Assembly: GCA_964455095.1 (NCBI GenBank)
Contig: CAYVUV010000336.1
Location: 1 to 32,400, forward strand
DNA length: 32,400 nucleotides
Origin: CAYVUV01 sp964455095
GTDB taxonomy: Bacteria; Desulfobacterota; Binatia; HRBIN30; CADEER01
Direction of reading: 5' to 3'
The stretch's first letter is position 1. Each line of letters opens with the position of its first letter. The notes under the pieces were generated by a model. That model ran no database searches. It was given only the letters and a program-made list of their open reading frames with translations, and was not told where the DNA came from. A program made the position numbers and the translations under genes. This document shows positions 14,222 through 22,002 of the stretch, piece after piece.

Positions 14222-15043
14222 ATGGCTGAAACGCGGATGACGACACCACCCGGCGGCGGGGCGGAGTGCCCCGATTTCGAGGTACTCTCGCGCTTCGCCG
14301 ACGGCGAGTTGCCGGGCGCCGCCGCGGGCGACGTGCAAACGCATCTCGACGCGTGCGGGCGCTGCGCGACCCTGGCGGTGCGACTGCAGGACGGCTTTGG
14401 CGCCGCCGCGGCGTCGGGCGACGCCGGGGTCGGCGGCACGGGCTGCGTCGGCGAGGAGCGTCTGATTCTGTACCACGGCGGCGCGCTGGCGGACGATGAA
14501 GCGCCGGCGGTCGAGCGCCACCTGGCGGCCTGTGATCCGTGCGTGGCGAGCCTGGCGCGCTTGCACTTGCGCCTCGGCCTGCAGGAGTCCGTCGCGCGCG
14601 CCGTGCCGGCCGCGCTGCAGGCCCGCGCCCTGGCGGCCTTCGCGCCGGAGCAGAGTACAGCCGTCGCGCCGGTGCAGCGGGCCGCGGCGACCGGTCCGGG
14701 CTGGCGCGAGGCGTTGGCGGACTGGCTCGGCGGGTTGTTCCAGCTGCCCTTGGCAGTGCCGGCCATGGCGGCCGTGGCGTTGTTGGTGATGGCGGTGGGC
14801 GTCCAGCAGCGCTGGACGGCGCAGCCGGTCCCGGACGGGATCCGGGCCGTCAACATGGAGACACATCTGCGTGTCAGGGCACCGCAGGCACTGATTCGGG
14901 CCTTGCCCCGCTCCGACGCGGAGGTCGTGGAGACGGTTGAGCGCGGGACCGTGCTCGAGGTTGCAGGGGAAGACCGACACTGGTACCGAGTCGTGCTGCC
15001 TGGGGCGCGTCAGGGATGGGTGGAGCGGGACGTTTTCGAGTGA
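14222..15043 (+). CDS. Anti-sigma-like membrane protein: two zinc-finger (zf-HC2) modules, one TM helix, periplasmic SH3
   Basis: A 273-residue predicted single-pass protein. Two anti-sigma zinc-finger modules occur in tandem: His41-x3-Cys45-x2-Cys48 in THLDACGRCA preceded by Cys16, and His100-x3-Cys104-x2-Cys107 in RHLAACDPCV preceded by Cys75. A hydrophobic helix (176-194, PLAVPAMAAVALLVMAVGV) follows. The C-terminal ~65 residues (LRVRAPQALIRALPRSDAEV, VLEVAGEDRHWYRVVLPG, GWVERDVFE) are a bacterial SH3-type domain, normally a cell-wall or peptide binder. Start ATG has GGAGGA five bases upstream. Placed directly after the sigma gene, it most likely sequesters that factor until an envelope signal is sensed. 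Confidence 0.83.
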   Translation: MAETRMTTPPGGGAECPDFEVLSRFADGELPGAAAGDVQTHLDACGRCATLAVRLQDGFGAAAASGDAGVGGTGCVGEERLILYHGGALADDEAPAVERHLAACDPCVASLARLHLRLGLQESVARAVPAALQARALAAFAPEQSTAVAPVQRAAATGPGWREALADWLGGLFQLPLAVPAMAAVALLVMAVGVQQRWTAQPVPDGIRAVNMETHLRVRAPQALIRALPRSDAEVVETVERGTVLEVAGEDRHWYRVVLPGARQGWVERDVFE

Positions 15044-15069
15044 GGCGTGAAAGGCGGGGTTTGGGGGGT

Positions 15070-16722
15070 ATGCGTGAGCGATCGGGGCCGGTGATCAGGC
15101 GATGGCCTCCGTGGCTGCTCCTCGCCGCGGGCGTGCTGGCCGTATGCGCGGCGGCGGCCGTGACGGCCCAGGGGGCGCCACCCTTGCTGAGCTGCGGGGC
15201 CCCGGTCACCAGCTTCCTGTCCGAGGGCGGCACGCAGACCTTTCACTTCGCCGAGCCCGCCGGCACGGTGGTGCTGATCCAAAGTGCCGACATCTCGGGC
15301 GGCATCGGCCTGATGCGGCTCGACGCCACGGGCACCGCGCACAGTGATACGACTTGTTCCGGGTCGTTGCGCTTCGTCAGCGACGGCGGCGAGACCACCG
15401 TCGAAGTGGCCGACTGCTTCCCTGAAAACGGCCACTTCGGCAGCGGCGACTTCGCGCTGACGATGACCGTGGTGTCGGGCGGCACGCGCAGCTGCGCGGC
15501 CCCGATCGGCTGCGGCGCCACCTCGGACGGTCTGGCGATCGAGGTGCCGGGCGAGGTCGACTCGTTCTCCTTCGAAGGCGAGGAGGACGACAGGGTCACC
15601 CTCGCCGCGACCGATCTCGACGGCGATGCCGCGCCGCTGCGGCTGCGCTTGTTCGACCCCAGCGGACGCATGGTGGGGCCGACCACCGGCTGCCCGAACA
15701 CCGTCACCGCCACCCTGGCGGCGGAGGGCCAATACACGGCGTTGGTCAGCCCGTGCCAGGCGCGCAGCGGCCGCTACCGGTTGAGCCTCGAGGCGCCGGG
15801 TTGCCCCGAAGGGCCGACGATCACCTACTTCGGCATCGCTTCGGCGGACGGTACGGCGCTGTTTCCCTCCGCCCGCGACGGCGCCGGCCGCCCGGTCTAC
15901 ACGCGCCTGCAGGGCTTTGGTCTCAACCTGGTCGTCGAGGGCCGGCCGGGCATCAGTCGGCGCGGCGTCGGTTTTACGACCGTGGGTGATCCGTTGCCCG
16001 ACATGCAGATGCTGGTGTCGCGCGCGCTCGGCGATGGCGATCCGACGGTGTGCGACATCCTGCCGCCGCTGATCGGCGGCGTCGCGGCCACCCCGGACCT
16101 CGAGTTCGAGACCGAGCCCGAGGTGGACGCCGCGATCAACGACCTCGGCTGCCGGTTCGACGACGGGCAGGGCAACGCGCTGGGGCGCGAGATGCTCGAT
16201 GCGTGCACGCGTTCGAATGAAGGCTTCGGGTTCGACTTCGTCGACCGCACCACGTCGGTGCAATACTGCGCCGCCATCGCGCAGGCGTGGGCGTTCCCGA
16301 TCGGCGATACGGTCGTCGCCGCTCGCTTGCGCGACCGCGCCGGCACGGTCGGCATGCGGCGCGAGATCGTCGTGCGTATCGCCGGCGACGAAACGCGGAC
16401 ACCGACGCCGACGCGGACGCGGACACGCACGCCCGCCAGCACGGCGACGCGCAGCGCCACGGCGACCGCCACGCGTGCCGTCACCGCTGGCACGCCGACG
16501 CCTTCGCCGACGCCGTTTCCCGGCTGTCCGGGCGACTGCGACGACAACGACGTGGTCATGATGTGGGAGCTGATCACTTCGACCAATATCGCACTCGGTC
16601 ACGCCCCCGGCGGCTCGTGTCCCGGCGCCGACGTCAACAGCGACGGCCGCGTCTCGATCGACGACCTGGTGCACGGCGTCAACAGCTCCTTGCACGGCTG
16701 CGGCGCGGCGGCGCGCCGCTGA
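15070..16722 (+). CDS. Secreted protein with C-terminal Thr/Pro linker and dockerin-like double EF-hand
   Basis: A 550-residue exported protein of unknown function. An Arg-containing N-region and WLLLAAGVLAVCAAAAVTAQG (15-35) form the signal peptide. The body (36-440) has two pre-peptidase-C-like beta-rich stretches (GTQTFHFAEPAGTVVLIQ; EVDSFSFEGEEDDRVTLAA), as in proteins that cap secreted enzymes, then a Cys-containing region with no recognised fold. A linker rich in Thr/Pro/Arg (TPTPTRTRTRTP) precedes GCPGDCDDNDVVMMWEL and ADVNSDGRVSIDDLVHGV ending in LHGC, two EF-hand loops bracketed by cysteines. The ATG at 15070 is 26 bp after the anti-sigma gene. A longer in-frame start overlapping that gene lacks signal-peptide logic. 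Likely third gene of the operon. Confidence 0.75.
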   Translation: MRERSGPVIRRWPPWLLLAAGVLAVCAAAAVTAQGAPPLLSCGAPVTSFLSEGGTQTFHFAEPAGTVVLIQSADISGGIGLMRLDATGTAHSDTTCSGSLRFVSDGGETTVEVADCFPENGHFGSGDFALTMTVVSGGTRSCAAPIGCGATSDGLAIEVPGEVDSFSFEGEEDDRVTLAATDLDGDAAPLRLRLFDPSGRMVGPTTGCPNTVTATLAAEGQYTALVSPCQARSGRYRLSLEAPGCPEGPTITYFGIASADGTALFPSARDGAGRPVYTRLQGFGLNLVVEGRPGISRRGVGFTTVGDPLPDMQMLVSRALGDGDPTVCDILPPLIGGVAATPDLEFETEPEVDAAINDLGCRFDDGQGNALGREMLDACTRSNEGFGFDFVDRTTSVQYCAAIAQAWAFPIGDTVVAARLRDRAGTVGMRREIVVRIAGDETRTPTPTRTRTRTPASTATRSATATATRAVTAGTPTPSPTPFPGCPGDCDDNDVVMMWELITSTNIALGHAPGGSCPGADVNSDGRVSIDDLVHGVNSSLHGCGAAARR

Positions 16723-16740
16723 GCCTGAACCCGGAGCCCC

Positions 16741-16902
16741 CTTCGACGGGCTCAGGACATGCTTCGAGACGGCTCCCAAAGCGGAGCCTCATCAGGGCGA
16801 ACGGTGGCTTCGCGCCATCATGAGGTCGTGGCTCTTTCTTCTGTGCAAACGTTCCGCACTCCGCTCGCCCTGAGGAGCCGCTCGGCGGCGTCTCGAAGGG
16901 CT
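16741..16902. repeat. Intergenic imperfect palindrome (TTCGAGACG / CGTCTCGAAGGGC type)
   Basis: The left arm (about 16760-16803) contains GCTTCGAGACGGCTCC and GCCTC-ATCAGGGCGAACGG. The right arm (about 16858-16902) carries the matching CCGCTCGCCCTGAGGAGCCG and CGTCTCGAAGGGC in inverse order. The central ~55 bp is unpaired. It fills most of the 220-bp gap between the convergent dockerin-like gene and the DUF4105 gene. No coding sequence is seen there. The general type (CGCTCGCCCTGA with TCGAAGGGC) resembles dispersed palindromes found in many high-GC genomes. Confidence 0.7.
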
Positions 16903-16942
16903 TTCCTGTCACATCTGAAGCAGCGCCCTCCCGTTCGCGAGC

Positions 16943-17974
16943 TCACTTCCCGGGCATCGGCACCGTGGCGCGGATACGCTGCGAGAAGTCCGCGGCCGTG
17001 TCGGCGGCTTGCGCGGCGTCGTTGACGCGGGCGCGTCGGCGCAGTTCTTCGAACGGCAGGCGGGTGTCGACGCGGCCGAGGTCGTAGAGCAGTGAGGGCA
17101 CGTAGCCGCTGGCCAGGATCTTCCAGCTGAACGGGACGGCGCCGTTGACCTTGGTGTGCGTCCAGATGTTCGTCGTGCAGTTGGTCGTCATGGTGTTGTA
17201 GAACTCCGGCTTCGTGCGCAGGGAGTTGATTTCCTCGATGTAGCTGAGGAACAGGCGGCGGACGTTTTCCGGCGGCGCGTTGGTGCGGTACAGGTAGACG
17301 TCTTCGGGCGGGTCCTTGCGGTAGTTGGTGCGGACGCGAATCAGGTCGCGTTCGTCGGCGACGACGTAGTACAGCTCGTACTGTCTGAAGAAGCCCGCCA
17401 GTGTCGAGTAGCTCTCGCCGACTTCCTTGCGCGTCTCGATGGAGACCGTGAGGTAGTCCTCGCCGGCGAACCCGAAGCTGACCATCATGTGCGCGATGGC
17501 GTCGCCCATCCAGTACGAGCCGATCAGGTCGACGGTGTCGAGCTTTCGCAGGTCGAAGGTCTTGTCGTAGTAGTGCGGTGTGAAGTCGGTCTCACTGCGG
17601 TAATCGAAGTTGCGAATGTTGTGGATCGTCACCTGATCGCCCTGCACGTCGGCGTAGGCGAGCCGGGCGACCTCGGGTTGCCACTCGCGGTCGTTGCTCG
17701 GCTGGAGGCGCAGGAACCACACCAGCACGGCGGCGCCGAGCGCCACAAAGGCGGCCGTCAGCCAGCGCAGCCGGCGCGCGAAGATGCCGACGACGGCGGC
17801 CAGGCCGAGTGCGGCGAAGACCAGGCTGGCGTTCTGTCGGGCGGCGTCTCCAAGCGGCGCCGCATAGCGAATCGCCAGGGCGCCCCAGGCGGTGAAGACA
17901 GCGAGCAACAGGGCGGCGAGGACGGCGAGGGCGATGCGCAGCGGGCGGGCTCTTGGACGCTTGGGGGCGCTCAT
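16943..17974 (-). CDS. DUF4105 (Lnb N-terminal-like) membrane protein
   Basis: A 343-residue protein with three N-terminal hydrophobic segments (13-35, 48-65, 70-88) and a large extracytoplasmic domain. The domain fits DUF4105 throughout: DREWQPEVARLAYADVQGD (95-113), VTIHNIRNFDYRSETDFTP, VDLIGSYWMG, AHMMVSFGF, LTVSIETRKEVGESYSTLAGFF and YELYYVVADERDLIRVRTNY. Cys in TMTTNCTTNIW is the conserved putative nucleophile of this papain-like family. Start ATG has GGAGGA four bases upstream and overlaps the stop of the lipase-like gene as ATGA, so the pair is translationally coupled. Distantly related domains act on lipids or lipoproteins in the envelope; the substrate here is unknown. Confidence 0.88.
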   Translation of the reverse strand: MSAPKRPRARPLRIALAVLAALLLAVFTAWGALAIRYAAPLGDAARQNASLVFAALGLAAVVGIFARRLRWLTAAFVALGAAVLVWFLRLQPSNDREWQPEVARLAYADVQGDQVTIHNIRNFDYRSETDFTPHYYDKTFDLRKLDTVDLIGSYWMGDAIAHMMVSFGFAGEDYLTVSIETRKEVGESYSTLAGFFRQYELYYVVADERDLIRVRTNYRKDPPEDVYLYRTNAPPENVRRLFLSYIEEINSLRTKPEFYNTMTTNCTTNIWTHTKVNGAVPFSWKILASGYVPSLLYDLGRVDTRLPFEELRRRARVNDAAQAADTAADFSQRIRATVPMPGK

Positions 17975-19830
17975 GGTTCCTCCAGGTGGACGTAGAGAAT
18001 GCGGCGCACCTCTTCGATCGTCTCGGGCGTCCCCTGCGTCGAGTGGGTCGAGCGCACGACCAGCTCGGAGTCGACGCCGTCGATGTGGGCGCTGCTATAC
18101 GCCACCACGCCGTCGTTGCCGCTTTCGTATGGTCCATCGCCATTGACGGCGATGATCGAGTGCGCGTGCACGGTGGGGGCGATCGGCAGCGCGGCCAGCG
18201 TTCGCAAATGTGAGTTCGACGATTTCATATTGTCGATGCTCGTCGGAATGCCCGTGGCCAGGCGCAGCACGCCCGCCGCCTGCAGCTTGACCATCTCGAC
18301 GCCGATCTTGGTGATCGTCGCCGGAAGGTTGATGAGCCGGCGCGCGATGTTGCCGAGAAAATTGTCCGCCAGGAAGCTGCCGCGGTGCGGCGTGGCGATG
18401 AAGATCAGCCGTTTGACGAACGGCAGCGGCTCGAGGAACAGCGTGCGCCGAAACAGGTCGCGCGTTTCGGCGCTGAGCTCGGCCTCGTCGAAGGATACGC
18501 TGCTCATGTCCTCCCAGAAGTGGGTGCCGCTGCTCACCGCCGTCGATTTGGTCAGCAGTCCGCCCTGGCTGTGGCCGACCACCACCATTTTGCGCAGGCT
18601 GGCGTCGGTGCCTTGCGGGTCGACGCCGGCGATGACGTCTTGCAGCGCTTCGCGCAGGCGCATGGCCGAGTAGGCGATCGGGTTTCCGGTGTTGTAGATG
18701 AAGTACCAGAGCTGGTAGCGGCTGCCGAGCACCGGGTCGTTGGATATTTCGTTGGCCATCTCCGCCCAGCGGGCGGGGCTCGAGGCCGTCCCGTGCACGA
18801 ACACCACCGGGATGCGGCCGCGGTGGTACGGGTGCAGCATGAACAGGGTGGAGTCCTGCTTGGTGCCGAAGAGGTCGAAGTCGCCGCTGCGGAACCCGGC
18901 GATCTCGAAGTCCCACAGCGGCGAGTTGTGGAGCCGATAGGCGAGCGTGGCGGTGGACTCCGCTTCGAGCGGAACCCGCTTGCGGCCGACCGTTATGGAT
19001 TGGGTCTCGCTGTCGTCGTAGAGCTCGAGCGTGCCGCGCAACTGGCCGCCGGCGCTCATCGCGCGGCGCGGCTGATCGAAGCGCAGCAGCGCCGTGACCG
19101 GGACCTTGCCGCGCGGCGGAATCCACCGGTCGACTGCCCGGTCGCCGGAGCGAGCGGCGGTGGCGGCGAGGGGCGCCCCAATGCCGCGCCGCCGATAACG
19201 GTTGCGCAGGCCGTAGACGGCGAAGTCGGCGAGCGAGGTGAAATGTGTCAGCTCATATCCGCCGAAGTGAAAACCCGCCGGGTCGATCGCGACCTCCAGA
19301 CTGCCGAAGGGCAGCGCGGCCGAACGCGGGCTCAGATCGACCTCGTTCGGGTCGTCGCCGGCGAGTCCTGCGGGCAGCGCGCGGTTGTAGATGTCGAGCG
19401 CCGTGCGCAGGCGCGGATCGTAGCGGCTGGGCCGCAGGGTGTGCTGTTCAGGGAAGAGAAAGCTCCACGCATAGACCGCCGAGGCGAGGAAGTAGGGCTG
19501 CCCGCCGCCGCGCTCGGCATAGGCGTAGGAGAGCTCGGACAGGGCGAAGAGGCGATCGGGCTCGTCCAGGGAACCGAGGCCGGCGTGCAGCGTCGCCAGG
19601 GTGCCAGCCGGATCCTCGCGATAGCGGCGCGCCAGGTCGAGGCGGTAGAGGTACTCGGACGATGTCGCGCCGGGCTCGCCGGTGGTCAGCACGCTGGCGG
19701 TCAGCGCGCGGTTTGCCTCCTCGGGCCTGATGCGCCGCACCCCGATCGGCGGAGCACAACTGGCTGTGAGCAGGGCGCAAGCGAAAGCGAGGGTCAGCAG
19801 TCGCGGCGAGACTGGCGGGGGCGAAGGCAT
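17971..19830 (-). CDS. Probable lipoprotein alpha/beta-hydrolase (lipase/acyltransferase-like)
   Basis: A 619-residue exported protein. The hydrophobic N-terminus ends LTASC with Cys25, a likely lipobox, so the protein is probably lipid-anchored. The N-terminal half has an ordered region with ALSELSYAYAERGG, reminiscent of a helical repeat, and a beta-rich stretch (240-330). The hydrolase core starts at RIPVVFVHGTASSPARW (339-355). The nucleophile elbow is VVGHSQGG with Ser421, and IFIATPHRGSF and NDGVVAYSSAHIDG are typical of large-lid lipases of the PGAP1/lipase class 2 kind. His in STHSTQGTPE is a catalytic candidate. ATG at 19830 is preferred to an upstream TTG because the signal peptide begins there. 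It is coupled to the DUF4105 gene. Confidence 0.85.
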   Translation of the reverse strand: MPSPPPVSPRLLTLAFACALLTASCAPPIGVRRIRPEEANRALTASVLTTGEPGATSSEYLYRLDLARRYREDPAGTLATLHAGLGSLDEPDRLFALSELSYAYAERGGGQPYFLASAVYAWSFLFPEQHTLRPSRYDPRLRTALDIYNRALPAGLAGDDPNEVDLSPRSAALPFGSLEVAIDPAGFHFGGYELTHFTSLADFAVYGLRNRYRRRGIGAPLAATAARSGDRAVDRWIPPRGKVPVTALLRFDQPRRAMSAGGQLRGTLELYDDSETQSITVGRKRVPLEAESTATLAYRLHNSPLWDFEIAGFRSGDFDLFGTKQDSTLFMLHPYHRGRIPVVFVHGTASSPARWAEMANEISNDPVLGSRYQLWYFIYNTGNPIAYSAMRLREALQDVIAGVDPQGTDASLRKMVVVGHSQGGLLTKSTAVSSGTHFWEDMSSVSFDEAELSAETRDLFRRTLFLEPLPFVKRLIFIATPHRGSFLADNFLGNIARRLINLPATITKIGVEMVKLQAAGVLRLATGIPTSIDNMKSSNSHLRTLAALPIAPTVHAHSIIAVNGDGPYESGNDGVVAYSSAHIDGVDSELVVRSTHSTQGTPETIEEVRRILYVHLEEP

Positions 19831-19886
19831 GGACAGTCGGTCTCCGTTCGCATGATTCTCGCGGGCGCGCAAGAACGCGGAACGGC

Positions 19887-21686
19887 TCAGACCGTTGGCG
19901 CGCGGGGCCCGGTGCCTTCCCCGTAGCGCAGCAGGAGCTGGGCGTTGTAGGCGGCCAGGACGTCGTCGCGTTTGACCAGGCCGACCAGCCGCGGCGAGTC
20001 GTGGGCTTCCATGACGGGCAGGGCGGCGACGTCGCGCTGGGCCAGCAGGCTGAAGGCGGTGCCGAGGGTGTCGTCGGGCGTGAGCGATGCCCCGGTGCGG
20101 CTGGCGACGTCCTTGGCAACGACCAGGTCCTTCAGCCCCTCTTCGAACAGCACCTCGCGCAGGTCCTGAAAGGTCAGCGCGCCGCGCATCAAGCCGCGCT
20201 CGTCGACGACCGGAAAGTAATCGTGATGCGAGGTGGCGATGAGCGCCAGGATGCCGCCGAGCGGCATGCGCTCGGGGATGACCTGGAAATCGCGCGTCAT
20301 CACCTCGCCGACGCGCACGCCCTGCAGGATCGAGGCTTCCTTGCCGGCGCGCAGGTTGATGCCGCGGCGCTCGAGCTCGACCTCGTCGATCGAGGGGACG
20401 CCGACGGCCCGCACCAGGATCAGCGCGCTGATGATGCAGAACAGCACCGGCAGCACGATCATGTAGCTGGCGGTGAGCTCGAAGAGCAGAAAGGCGGCGG
20501 TGAGCGGTGCTTGCGTGGTGGCGGCGAGCATGCCGGCCATGCCGACCATGGCGTAGGCGCCAGGGTCGGCCGTGATGCTGGGGAAGAAGCGGCTGACGAT
20601 CGCGCCGAACCCACCGCCGAGCATGGCGCCGACGTAGAGCGAGGGGGCGAACGTGCCACCGACGCCGCCGGAGCCGAGGGTGAGCGAGGTGGCGACGATC
20701 TTTCCCCCGACGAGCAAGAGCATCAGTTGCCAGGCGGTGTGGCCCTCGAGGGCGCTCTGGATGTCGCCGTAGCCGTTGCCCATCACCGGCGGTAGCGCGA
20801 CCCCGCAGAGGCCCATCAGCAGGGCGCCGAGGAGCGGTTTGAAATGGATCGGGATGCGCAGGTGCTCGAACCAGTCGCGGGTGGCGTAGAAGACTTTGAT
20901 GAAGACGATTCCGGTCAGCCCGGCGCAGAGGCCGAGGGCGACATAGGTGAGCAGCTCGAATGGGCTGATCAGCGCGTAGTGCGGCACCAGAAAGGCGGGG
21001 TGGACGCCGAAGCTGGCGCGCGAGATCACCGTCGCGACACCGGCGGCCAGCACCAGGGCGACGAAGGACTGCATCTGGAAATCGCCCTGCAGCACGATCT
21101 CGGTGGCGAACATTACCCCGGTGATCGGCGCGTTGAACGTGGCCGCGATCGCCGCCGCCACGCCGCTGGCGACCAACACGCGCATGCGCGCGGCCGAGGC
21201 CTTGAGCAGCTGGCCGGTCATCGAGCCGAGTCCGCCGCCGAGCTGCGCGATCGGACCCTCGACACCCACCGAGCCGCCGCAGCCGATGGTGATCGCCGCC
21301 GCCAGCGCCTTGGGCAGGATCAGGCGCCTTCTGAAGATGCCACCGCGCAGGTTGACGTCTTCAAGGAAGCGCGGAAAGCGATAGCCGTAGATCTCGCCCG
21401 GAAAGAGCAGGGCGATGGGAATCAGGCACAGCGCGCCGAGGAGCGGGAAAAGGATCAGCAGGAAGCGGCTCGCGGTGTGCAGATCGATGCCGAGCCATGC
21501 ACCGCCCCGCTCGCGCACGACGAGCTGGATGACGTCGACCGCGCCGCGAAAGGCGATGTTGCCCGCTCCGCCCAGCACGCCGATCAATAGCGCGACGAAG
21601 ATGATGTACGTGTTCTCATCGAGCGTCACGCGCGCGCGCCATCCGGGTGCCGCGGCTGGCGCGGCCGGTGTCGAGGTAGGAGTCAC
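19887..21686 (-). CDS. CLC-type anion channel/transporter with C-terminal CBS pair
   Basis: A 599-residue inner-membrane protein. The CLC core spans about 28-425, with GVEGPIAQLG (141-150; gating Glu143), FNAPITGVMFATE (184-196) and GSGGVGGTFAPSLYVGAMLG. Two CBS domains (about 458-590; VGEVMTRDFQVIPERMPLGG and LTPDDTLGTAFSLLAQRDVAALPV) form a cytoplasmic adenosyl-nucleotide sensor. At the position of GSGIP (40 residues before GVEGP, as in the E. coli protein) it reads GYRFP, so the anion-coordinating Ser is replaced. The proton-path Glu203 position also appears hydrophobic (Ile197). The GTG start is uncertain: there is no Shine-Dalgarno, but TTGACT-17 bp-GATGAA ends 8 nt upstream. Family sure; substrate ion and channel-versus-antiporter mode are not. 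Confidence 0.93.
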   Translation of the reverse strand: MTPTSTPAAPAAAPGWRARVTLDENTYIIFVALLIGVLGGAGNIAFRGAVDVIQLVVRERGGAWLGIDLHTASRFLLILFPLLGALCLIPIALLFPGEIYGYRFPRFLEDVNLRGGIFRRRLILPKALAAAITIGCGGSVGVEGPIAQLGGGLGSMTGQLLKASAARMRVLVASGVAAAIAATFNAPITGVMFATEIVLQGDFQMQSFVALVLAAGVATVISRASFGVHPAFLVPHYALISPFELLTYVALGLCAGLTGIVFIKVFYATRDWFEHLRIPIHFKPLLGALLMGLCGVALPPVMGNGYGDIQSALEGHTAWQLMLLLVGGKIVATSLTLGSGGVGGTFAPSLYVGAMLGGGFGAIVSRFFPSITADPGAYAMVGMAGMLAATTQAPLTAAFLLFELTASYMIVLPVLFCIISALILVRAVGVPSIDEVELERRGINLRAGKEASILQGVRVGEVMTRDFQVIPERMPLGGILALIATSHHDYFPVVDERGLMRGALTFQDLREVLFEEGLKDLVVAKDVASRTGASLTPDDTLGTAFSLLAQRDVAALPVMEAHDSPRLVGLVKRDDVLAAYNAQLLLRYGEGTGPRAPTV

Positions 21687-22002
21687 GGCGACTGTTCATC
21701 ACGGCGATGCGAGGGGAAGTCAACTCCGCGCCCGGCTGGGCGGTGGCGAGCGACGGGACCGCCGGAGTGACGACCGACAAAGTTGGTGCGGGAAACCTTG
21801 CGAAGTGCGCCGAGCGCGAGTTGTCAGCGGCGAACCATTGCCTCATCGCGGGGCCATTCGGTGACGGCTTCACTGCTTGTCTGTGCGCTGTGCGCAGCTG
21901 AACGACACTGTTGCGACGACCGGGGCTCGCTGCTCGGGGCGGCACGAGCCTTGCCAAGCCCATCGCGTCCGCAGTCAGCGGCGATCGACGGAGGGGGCGA
22001 CG
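21687..22002. other. Divergent intergenic region between CLC gene and giant DUF1800 gene
   Basis: 316 bp without a supported gene. On the minus side TTGACT (21723 to 21718), a 17-bp spacer and GATGAA (21700 to 21695) sit just before the CLC start. On the plus side only the ribosome site GGAGGGGG (21990-21997) before ATG 22003 is clear. No riboswitch or hairpin with a recognisable consensus was found. A reading frame crosses the region into the giant gene but has no supported earlier start. Confidence 0.5.

Noticed and set aside
21687..22002. Possible riboswitch in the leader of the giant gene
   Set aside because: Some AACCAT and GGGG/CCC segments are present but no known riboswitch consensus order or stem arrangement could be traced.
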